Shown piece by piece: positions 1 through 4,032 of a stretch of DNA of 5,647 bases. The position numbers were made by a program, and so were the translations under genes. The stretch spans positions 2,163 to 7,809 of the forward strand of contig DJWG01000103.1 in assembly GCA_002440945.1 (NCBI GenBank). The letters are read 5' to 3'. The notes below the pieces were generated by a model. The model did no database searches and was not told the origin of the DNA. It was given only the letters and a program-made list of their open reading frames with translations. How positions within the stretch are numbered: position 1 is the stretch's first letter; each line of letters opens with the position of its first letter. This DNA comes from Rhodobacteraceae bacterium UBA6236. Its GTDB lineage: Bacteria > Pseudomonadota > Alphaproteobacteria > Rhodobacterales > Rhodobacteraceae.

Positions 1-410
1 TCGCCGAAGGCGTGGCGGCCGACGACGATCGGCTTCGTCCAGCCCGGCACCAGGCGCGGGACGTTCTTGCAGATGATCGGCTGGCGGAAGATCACGCCGC
101 CCAGGATGTTGCGGATGGTGCCGTTCGGCGACTTCCACATCTGCTTCAGGCCGAATTCCTCGACCCGGGCCTCATCGGGGGTGATGGTGGCGCATTTCAC
201 GCCCACGCCGTATTGCTTGATCGCCTCGGCCGCGTCGATGGTGATCTGGTCGTTGGTGCGGTCACGTTCCTCGATGCCGAGGTCGTAGTATTTCAGGTCG
301 ATGTCGAGATAGGGCAGGATCAGCTTCTGCTTGATGAAGTCCCAGATGATCCGGGTCATCTCGTCGCCGTCAAGTTCGACGACGGGGTTGGCTACCTTGA
401 TCTTCGACAT
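1..410 (-). CDS. icd: NADP-dependent isocitrate dehydrogenase, N-terminal part (cut by window edge)
   Basis: This is the first 136 residues of isocitrate dehydrogenase, the TCA-cycle enzyme that oxidatively decarboxylates isocitrate to 2-oxoglutarate and makes NADPH in the cytoplasm. It belongs to the type that resembles eukaryotic IDH1/IDH2 rather than E. coli Icd. The protein starts [20 protein letters not shown] and keeps human IDH1 numbering without gaps. The substrate-contacting residues Thr77, Ser94, Asn96, Arg100, Arg109 and Arg132 are all present; they lie in ATITPDE (74-80), [10 protein letters not shown] (92-101), FR (108-109) and GRHAFG (131-136). The start is an ATG at 410 with a GGAGAG Shine-Dalgarno (418-423) seven bases upstream. 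The remaining roughly two thirds, including the NADP site and the catalytic Tyr/Lys, lies to the left of the window. The family call is very secure. The gene is transcribed divergently from the DUF2235 gene. Confidence 0.96.
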   Translation of the reverse strand, partial: MSKIKVANPVVELDGDEMTRIIWDFIKQKLILPYLDIDLKYYDLGIEERDRTNDQITIDAAEAIKQYGVGVKCATITPDEARVEEFGLKQMWKSPNGTIRNILGGVIFRQPIICKNVPRLVPGWTKPIVVGRHAFG

Positions 411-417
411 GGGGGGG

Positions 418-423
418 CTCTCC
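418..423 (-). promoter_or_regulatory. Shine-Dalgarno of isocitrate dehydrogenase
   Basis: GGAGAG on the minus strand, followed by seven bases (GCCCCCC-type spacer) before the ATG at 410. It fixes the start that also gives the conserved MSKIKV N-terminus. Confidence 0.75.
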
Positions 424-488
424 GCTTGGGTTGACTCGTTGCCCGGCCTCTTAGCCGAAATCGGTCGCGCCGGGAAGATGGTATGCGG

Positions 489-497
489 TGGTATACT
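489..497 (+). promoter_or_regulatory. Candidate extended -10 promoter for the DUF2235 gene
   Basis: TGGTATACT at 489-497 is a TGn-extended -10 element with a near-consensus TATACT hexamer. No good -35 box lies 16-18 bases upstream, where the sequence is GC-rich (around GCCGGG), and the TGn element could compensate for that. Transcription would begin near 503-505, leaving a leader of about 85 bases. A GGTAT direct repeat (480-484 and 490-494, ten bases apart, one helical turn) overlaps it. The assignment is from sequence only. Confidence 0.4.
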
Positions 498-507
498 GAA
501 ATTCCCG

Positions 508-520
508 TTACCAGAGGTAA
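508..520. promoter_or_regulatory. 13-bp palindrome TTACC-AGA-GGTAA, possible operator
   Basis: A perfect inverted repeat with 5-bp arms (508-512 and 516-520) and a 3-bp centre. It lies a few bases downstream of the predicted DUF2235 transcription start, inside the 179-bp divergent region. That position would suit a repressor site, but I cannot name a regulator. Palindromes this short can arise by chance. Confidence 0.3.
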
Positions 521-554
521 GAGTTGCGGCTGTAGCCGGATTGTCTGAAACTTC

Positions 555-560
555 TGTCAA
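555..560 (-). promoter_or_regulatory. Candidate -35 box for isocitrate dehydrogenase
   Basis: The minus strand reads TTGACA, a perfect sigma70 -35 hexamer, about 145 bases upstream of the isocitrate dehydrogenase start. The matching -10 region is poor: GGCTAC at 17-bp spacing or GCTACA at 18-bp. It is therefore a half-supported promoter that would give a leader of roughly 115 bases. Confidence 0.28.
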
Positions 561-577
561 CGGGGCAGGCATCTTCG

Positions 578-583
578 AAGGGG
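578..583 (+). promoter_or_regulatory. Shine-Dalgarno deciding the DUF2235 start
   Basis: AAGGGG ends immediately before the first ATG (584), leaving no spacer, but lies six bases before the second in-frame ATG (590). This favours the shorter protein that begins [10 protein letters not shown]. Confidence 0.6.
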
Positions 584-589
584 ATGGCC

Positions 590-1783
590 ATGAAGCGGAT
601 TGCGGTTTTCTGCGACGGAACCTGGAACGGCAGCGATCAGCCGCATCCGACGAATGTGCGCCAGATGGCGGTCATGGTGCCGCCGCAGGGGCCGGATGGT
701 GTCCGGCAGATCGCGCTTTATTTTCAGGGCGTGGGCGTTCCCGAACATGGCAGTTGGCTGGAGCGGCTGAACGAAAAGATCTCGGGCGGGGCGATGGGGT
801 TTGGCCTCGATGACAAGATCGCCACCGCCTACCTGCACCTTTGCAGGCGCTACGCGCCGGGGGACGAGGTGATGATCTTCGGCTTTTCGCGCGGAGCCTA
901 TACCGCGCGGTCGCTCGTCGGGCTGATCCGCAACTGCGGCCTGCCCGCGGACCCGTCGCCGGATCTGGTGCGGGAGTGTTTTGACCATTACCGCGACCGG
1001 ACCGCAGAGACAAAGCCCGACAGCCCGGTCAGCATGGCCTTCCGGCTGCGGATCTCGCCCCGGATCACTACAAGCCCCGAAGAGGCCGTCTGGCGCAAGG
1101 CGAGGGGCGCGGAAGCTGGCCAGCCCTTCCAGATCGCCTATTTGGGCATCTGGGACACCGTGGGCGCGCTTGGCATTCCTTCGCACTGGGGGCTTCCGGC
1201 GCGGCTTCTGAACCGGAAGTACCGCTTCCATGACACCGACCTGTCGCGGATGGTGCGATCAGCCCGGCACGCCGTCGCGCTGGATGAGAACCGGCGCAGT
1301 TTCGTGCCGACGCTCTGGAAGAATCTCGCGGACTTGCGGGCGGAAACTCCGGGCGGCGATTACCGCCAGGAATGGTTCGCCGGCGTCCATAGCGCCGTCG
1401 GCGGGGGTGGCGACATCACCAGCCTGTCAAGCCTTGCGCTTCTGTGGATCGCCCGCGGCGCGATGCAGGAGGGGCTGGCGCTTGATCCCGTCGCGCTGGA
1501 GGAGGTGCGGCGGGGCTGCGATGCGCTGGGGCCGCTGGAAAGCCATTCGGGGCCGAAATCGGCCTTCGACCGGTTCCTTGGCCTGACGGGCCGCGCCCGC
1601 ACCGGACCGGAAAGCCTTGGGATGGTCGCGCATCCGGCGATCAGCCGCTGGCGGTCGGTTTCCTATCCGCCAGCCTGGGGCGGACGGCCCTATCGTCCGG
1701 GGGCGCTGGCCGCGCTGGCGCATGATCTTGACGGGTTCGACCTCGCGGGGATCGAGGATTACGCGGGCGCGGTCGTGGCCTGA
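590..1783 (+). CDS. DUF2235 / Tle1-like alpha/beta-hydrolase
   Basis: A complete 397-residue protein of the DUF2235 family (Pfam T6SS phospholipase effector Tle1-like catalytic domain), a serine hydrolase related to phospholipases. It opens with the family signature [13 protein letters not shown]. The nucleophile elbow [14 protein letters not shown] puts the catalytic Ser at residue 100. IWDTVGALG supplies the likely Asp189, and [14 protein letters not shown] carries the likely catalytic His267. [13 protein letters not shown] block (about 232-243) is also typical of the family. I see no signal peptide or membrane segment. An in-frame ATG lies at 584, but the AAGGGG ribosome site (578-583) touches it directly and sits six bases before the ATG at 590, so I chose 590. 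No VgrG, PAAR, adaptor or immunity gene lies nearby, so a type VI effector role is not supported. It could be a housekeeping lipase or esterase; the substrate is unknown. It converges on the HD gene, 19 bases away. Confidence 0.9.
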   Translation: MKRIAVFCDGTWNGSDQPHPTNVRQMAVMVPPQGPDGVRQIALYFQGVGVPEHGSWLERLNEKISGGAMGFGLDDKIATAYLHLCRRYAPGDEVMIFGFSRGAYTARSLVGLIRNCGLPADPSPDLVRECFDHYRDRTAETKPDSPVSMAFRLRISPRITTSPEEAVWRKARGAEAGQPFQIAYLGIWDTVGALGIPSHWGLPARLLNRKYRFHDTDLSRMVRSARHAVALDENRRSFVPTLWKNLADLRAETPGGDYRQEWFAGVHSAVGGGGDITSLSSLALLWIARGAMQEGLALDPVALEEVRRGCDALGPLESHSGPKSAFDRFLGLTGRARTGPESLGMVAHPAISRWRSVSYPPAWGGRPYRPGALAALAHDLDGFDLAGIEDYAGAVVA

Positions 1784-1802
1784 GCGGCAGCAGCCTTGGC
1801 GG

Positions 1803-2411
1803 CTACCCGAAGAACACCCGGGCGCGGTCCTTGACCCAGGCCCAAAGCCCGGGCGCGCCGCGGTCGATCTTGGCGCCGACGCGGGTTTGCAGTTGGTCCC
1901 AGGTCACGTCGTAGGTTTTCCAGGTGCCGCCGCCGGAATGGACATTGGCCATCACCGGCTGCACCCGGTCGAGGGATTTGGCGAAGACGGCATCCGGTGT
2001 CTCGGCGGCTTCGAATTCATCCCAAAGCGCCCGGAACGCCACCGCCTGGTCGGGGGGCAAGAGGCCGAAGATGCGTTCGGCGGCCCGGACCTCGGCCTGG
2101 CGGACTTCGGCGCTGCCGTGGGCCTGGCCGCCCCCGGAATGGATCGGCACGTCGCCCACGTCGATTTCCACCAGATCATGCAGGATCAGCATCTTGATGA
2201 CCCGGTCGATCCGTACGCCCGGACCGGCCTGATCGGCCAGAACCAGCGCATAAAGTGCCAGGTGCCAGCTGTGTTCGGCGGAATTCTCGCGCCGCGAGGC
2301 GTCGCACAGCGTGCTGGCGCGCAGAACCGATTTCAGCTTGTCGGCTTCCGCCAGAAAGGCGAACTGCCGATCAAGGCGTTGGCTGTCGGATGGGGGCAGG
2401 GGCGCGGTCAA
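1803..2411 (-). CDS. HD-domain protein, YfbR/HDDC2-type 5'-nucleotidase-like
   Basis: A 202-residue metal-dependent phosphohydrolase of the HD_3 class, related to E. coli YfbR and eukaryotic HDDC2, which dephosphorylate deoxynucleoside 5'-monophosphates. The family blocks are all present: an ADKLKSVLR helix (23-31), RENSAEHSWHLALYALVLAD (41-60), the HD pair in LILHDLVEIDVGD (75-87) and AKSLDRVQPVM (144-154). By spacing, His47, His78, Asp79 and Asp148 form the metal site, and Glu82 and Asp87 match YfbR Glu72 and Asp77. It should be a cytoplasmic enzyme of nucleotide pool balance; the exact substrate is inferred. The start is TTG at 2411, which overlaps the stop of the upstream small gene in TTGA (4-nt overlap). 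There is no clear ribosome site, so translation probably depends on coupling. It is the last gene of a three-gene operon, and no terminator hairpin is evident after its TAG. Confidence 0.9.
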   Translation of the reverse strand: MTAPLPPSDSQRLDRQFAFLAEADKLKSVLRASTLCDASRRENSAEHSWHLALYALVLADQAGPGVRIDRVIKMLILHDLVEIDVGDVPIHSGGGQAHGSAEVRQAEVRAAERIFGLLPPDQAVAFRALWDEFEAAETPDAVFAKSLDRVQPVMANVHSGGGTWKTYDVTWDQLQTRVGAKIDRGAPGLWAWVKDRARVFFG

Positions 2412-2674
2412 TGCCCGCCCGTGGCGGCGTCGCGGGGCGCTTCGGGGCCCTTGCCGCCTTCGCGCCGGGCCTTCAGCGTCGCGGCGACGAAGGCCTTGCC
2501 GCGTTCGGCGGCAAGACGGATGCGCATGTTGGTCAGGAAGGCTTCCTGAAGCGTGGGCGAGGATGCCCCCAGAACCTTGGCGACGTCGTAGAAATAGCGA
2601 TCATCGTTCAGTTCGAGCATCGCCGCCATGGTGTCGCGCGCCAGATCGTCGGCCAGATCGTCGACGACCCCCAT
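2408..2674 (-). CDS. Conserved-looking small protein of unknown function (88 aa), middle gene of operon
   Basis: I do not recognise this 88-residue protein. The start is the ATG at 2674, which overlaps the stop of the upstream hydrolase in TGATG (1-nt overlap). It is backed by an AAGGAA ribosome site (2682-2687) seven bases upstream. The protein begins MGVVDDLADDLARDTMAAML with an acidic, helix-prone stretch. A central part follows (LNDDRYFYDVAKVLGASSP, 22-40), then an amphipathic basic helix (LQEAFLTNMRIRLAAERGK, 42-60) and a Gly/Pro/Ala-rich, probably disordered tail (71-88). It has no cysteine, membrane segment or signal peptide. The tight joints on both sides and the good ribosome site make it a real gene. 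The alternating charge and helical profile suggest a small helical partner or regulator, which is inference only. The same frame stays open upstream to about 3031, but that part only shadows the hydrolase. Confidence 0.85.
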   Translation of the reverse strand: MGVVDDLADDLARDTMAAMLELNDDRYFYDVAKVLGASSPTLQEAFLTNMRIRLAAERGKAFVAATLKARREGGKGPEAPRDAATGGH

Positions 2675-3333
2675 CAGCGGGTTCCTTCGCCCAGCCGGCG
2701 GCGGACATATTCCTGCACCGTGTCGATCATCGGGTTCATATGCTCTTCGTCGTTCTCGAAGAAATGCCCGGCGCCTTCGACCACCTGATGGGTGATCGTG
2801 ATGCCCTTCTGTTCGCGCAGCTTGTTGACCAGCGTCTGCGTGTCCTTCGGCGGCGCGACCCGGTCGGCGGCGCCGTTGATGATCAGGCCCGAAGCCGGGC
2901 AAGGCGCCAGGAACGAGAAGTCGTAGATATTCGCGGGCGGCGCGACCGAAACGAAGCCGGTGATTTCGGGCCGCCGCATCAGAAGCTGCATCCCGATCCA
3001 GGCGCCGAAGGAAAAGCCCGCGACCCAGCAATGTTTCGAATTCGGATTCAGCGTTTGCAGGTAATCCAGCGCCGAGGCCGCATCGGAAAGCTCGCCGATG
3101 CCCTGGTCGTATTCGCCCTGGCTGCGGCCGACGCCACGGAAGTTGAAGCGCAGGACGGTGAAGCCCATGTCGTGGAAGGCGTAGTGCAGCCGGTGCACGA
3201 CGCGGTTGTTCATGGTGCCGCCGTATTGCGGATGGGGGTGAAGCACGATGGCGATAGGCGCATCGGGGTTGCGTTGCGGGTGGTAGCGGCCTTCCAGGCG
3301 GCCATCGGGGCCAGGGAAAATCACTTCGGGCAT
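2674..3333 (-). CDS. Alpha/beta-hydrolase, COG2945-type
   Basis: A 219-residue cytoplasmic alpha/beta-hydrolase related to dienelactone hydrolases and serine aminopeptidases. The family hallmark LHPHPQYGGTMNNRVVH (31-47) is clear; it supplies the oxyanion region. FNFRGVGRSQG follows (64-73). The nucleophile elbow GFSFG (106-110) gives Ser108, NGAADRVAP gives Asp157, and GAGHFF gives His190, so the Ser-Asp-His triad is complete. The start is the ATG at 3333 (MPEVIFPGPDGRLEGRYHP). A longer TTG start at 3393 would add 20 unconserved-looking residues that lie over control elements, so I rejected it. The ribosome site is weak (purine-rich GAAAGAAGA upstream). The gene leads the minus-strand operon and is divergent from iscR. 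The substrate is unknown; related proteins are annotated only as esterases or hydrolases. Confidence 0.9.
   Translation of the reverse strand: MPEVIFPGPDGRLEGRYHPQRNPDAPIAIVLHPHPQYGGTMNNRVVHRLHYAFHDMGFTVLRFNFRGVGRSQGEYDQGIGELSDAASALDYLQTLNPNSKHCWVAGFSFGAWIGMQLLMRRPEITGFVSVAPPANIYDFSFLAPCPASGLIINGAADRVAPPKDTQTLVNKLREQKGITITHQVVEGAGHFFENDEEHMNPMIDTVQEYVRRRLGEGTR
2682..2687 (-). promoter_or_regulatory. Shine-Dalgarno of the 88-aa gene, inside the hydrolase 3' end
   Basis: AAGGAA on the minus strand, seven bases before the ATG at 2674. It lies within the last codons of the hydrolase. It shows that the 88-residue frame is translated from here rather than from the longer open frame upstream. Confidence 0.7.
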
Positions 3334-3369
3334 CGCTTGGCTGTCTTCTTTCGCTGCGGGTGTGGGAAA

Positions 3370-3394
3370 TTGGCTCTTTGGCAGGGAAGCCAAA
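3370..3394. repeat. Overlapping inverted repeats with a shared right arm (TTTGGC-N6-GCCAAA and TTGGCT-N12-AGCCAA)
   Basis: TTTGGC (3377-3382) and GCCAAA (3389-3394) form a perfect 18-bp inverted repeat with a 6-bp centre. A second left arm, TTGGCT (3370-3375), pairs with AGCCAA (3388-3393). The two pairings exclude each other because they use the same right arm. The element abuts and slightly overlaps the IscR-like operator. It could be a second operator or, in a minus-strand leader, a pair of alternative hairpins ahead of the hydrolase. Confidence 0.45.
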
Positions 3395-3416
3395 CTTGAC
3401 TAAATTCCTCGACTAC
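3392..3416 (+). promoter_or_regulatory. Candidate IscR operator (type 1-like)
   Basis: This 25-bp stretch agrees with the E. coli type 1 IscR consensus, as I recall it, at 21 of 25 positions. The left half TTGACTAAAT fits YYGACTRWWW fully, and the right half keeps TCGACTA against TCRRSTA. The mismatches are at the second base, two bases at the start of the right half (CC for AG), and the last base. It contains the -35 hexamer of the isc-suf promoter, so binding would block RNA polymerase and give autorepression. Half-sites TTGACTA and TCGACTA also read as a direct repeat 13 bases apart. Rhodobacteraceae IscR is reported to act at an Iron-Rhodo-box; this is the best candidate here. Confidence 0.6.
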
Positions 3417-3424
3417 CCTAGAAC
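3396..3424 (+). promoter_or_regulatory. Sigma70-type promoter of the isc-suf operon
   Basis: The -35 box is TTGACT (3396-3401), followed by a 17-base spacer and a -10 box TAGAAC (3419-3424). Transcription would begin near 3430-3432, giving a leader of about 95 bases before the iscR ATG. The -35 lies in the IscR-like operator and the -10 lies in a further inverted repeat, so both boxes can be covered by regulators. Confidence 0.6.
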
Positions 3425-3431
3425 GTTTCTA
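3419..3431. promoter_or_regulatory. Inverted repeat TAGAA-CGT-TTCTA over the -10 box
   Basis: Perfect 5-bp arms (3419-3423 and 3427-3431) around a 3-bp centre. It covers the predicted -10 box and reaches the predicted transcription start. It could be a second repressor site, for example for another iron or oxidative-stress regulator, or part of an extended IscR footprint. No regulator can be assigned from sequence alone. Confidence 0.4.
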
Positions 3432-3525
3432 AATGAGGGCGCGGACGCGCTCCGGTCGCGGTTGAGTTAAGCGGCGGGATGCTCCGCGTCAATGTCTTTG
3501 CTGGGTCTTTTCCTGTGGGTTGGCG

Positions 3526-3987
3526 ATGAAACTTTCGACCAAAGGCCGATATGCGATGGTTGCGCTGGCCGATCTGGCCACGGCGCGCGAGGATCAACTG
3601 ACCTCGCTGGCTGAAATCTCGAAGCGGCAGGACATTTCGCTGCCTTACCTTGAGCAGCTTTTCGTGAAGCTGCGCCGGGCGGGCCTTGTGGAAAGCGCCC
3701 GCGGCCCGGGGGGCGGCTACCGTCTGGCCCGCAGCCCGGATTCGATCCGGGTGAGCGAGATCCTGGGCGCGGTGGATGAAACCGTAAGCGCCCTGCACAC
3801 GGGCGCCGGCGCCTCGGGCGGGGTATCCGGCAGCAGGGCGCAAAGCCTGACGAACCGGCTGTGGGAAGGGCTTTCGGCGCATGTCTATGTGTTCCTGCAC
3901 CAGACCCGGCTATCGGACGTGATCCAGAACGAATTGCAGCCTTGCCCGGCCGTGCCGGTGCTTCTGCATGTGGTGGATGAAGACTGA
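3526..3987 (+). CDS. iscR: Rrf2-family regulator IscR, single-cysteine Rhodobacteraceae type
   Basis: A 153-residue Rrf2 transcription factor that controls Fe-S cluster assembly genes. The winged-helix N-terminus is highly conserved: MKLSTKGRYAMVALADLA, the recognition helix SLPYLEQLFVKLRRAGLV (38-55) with Glu43 as in E. coli IscR, and the wing SARGPGGGYRLAR (57-69). VSEILGAVDETV (76-87) leads to the cluster loop. There the classical ligands Cys92, Cys98, Cys104 and His107 are absent: Thr92 stands at the first site, and the rest of the loop (93-112) is Gly/Ser-rich with no Cys or His. The only cysteine is Cys140 in ELQPCPAV. R. sphaeroides IscR, also with one cysteine, was reported to bind an Fe-S cluster in an atypical way. 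The start is ATG 3526, and the ribosome site is weak (GTGGG). A TTG six bases upstream is rejected. It is the first gene of the isc-suf operon, with the IscR-like operator over its promoter. Confidence 0.93.
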   Translation: MKLSTKGRYAMVALADLATAREDQLTSLAEISKRQDISLPYLEQLFVKLRRAGLVESARGPGGGYRLARSPDSIRVSEILGAVDETVSALHTGAGASGGVSGSRAQSLTNRLWEGLSAHVYVFLHQTRLSDVIQNELQPCPAVPVLLHVVDED

Positions 3988-3989
3988 AG

Positions 3990-4004
3990 GGGGCCACTTG
4001 CCCC
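3990..4004 (+). other. Small hairpin GGGGC-CACTT-GCCCC between iscR and the desulfurase
   Basis: A perfect 5-bp GC stem with a 5-base loop, three bases after the iscR stop. No T-run follows, so it is not a standard terminator. It could stabilise or mark a processing site between a repressor message and the enzyme messages, but this is speculative and short GC stems are common at this base composition. Confidence 0.3.
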
Positions 4005-4032
4005 AGTAACCCAGAAGGAACCGGACCCGGAC

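Noticed and set aside
431..436. TTGACT as a plus-strand -35 box near the isocitrate dehydrogenase start
   Set aside because: No acceptable -10 lies 16-18 bases downstream, where the sequence is around GCCGAA.
590..1783. Type VI secretion effector-immunity module
   Set aside because: No VgrG, PAAR, adaptor or immunity gene is visible; the downstream gene is a convergent HD nucleotidase-like protein.
1784..1805. Terminator between the convergent DUF2235 and HD genes
   Set aside because: Only a 4-bp AGCC/GGCT stem (1792-1804) without a T-run is present, too weak to call.
1617..2549. Plus-strand frame (310 codons) across the end of DUF2235 and the HD gene
   Set aside because: It spans two real genes in the wrong frame or strand and has no coherent domain or ribosome site.
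2675..3031. N-terminal extension of the 88-aa frame
   Set aside because: It overlaps the hydrolase in another frame and is Arg-rich without motifs. The ATG at 2674 has a ribosome site and the coupled TGATG joint.
1803..3333. Anti-phage defence operon (hydrolase plus HD protein)
   Set aside because: The HD protein matches housekeeping YfbR/HDDC2 nucleotidases rather than HD defence effectors, the neighbours are core metabolism genes, and I see no sign of transfer.
3334..3393. Longer hydrolase from a TTG at 3393
   Set aside because: The added residues look unconserved and cover the inverted repeats. The ATG at 3333 gives the expected N-terminus.
2311..3399. Plus-strand frame (362 codons) opposite the hydrolase and the 88-aa gene
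   Set aside because: It is an antisense shadow of two well-supported coupled genes.
3520..3525. TTG start two codons before the iscR ATG
   Set aside because: IscR proteins begin MKLSTKGRYA or similar, which the ATG at 3526 gives exactly.
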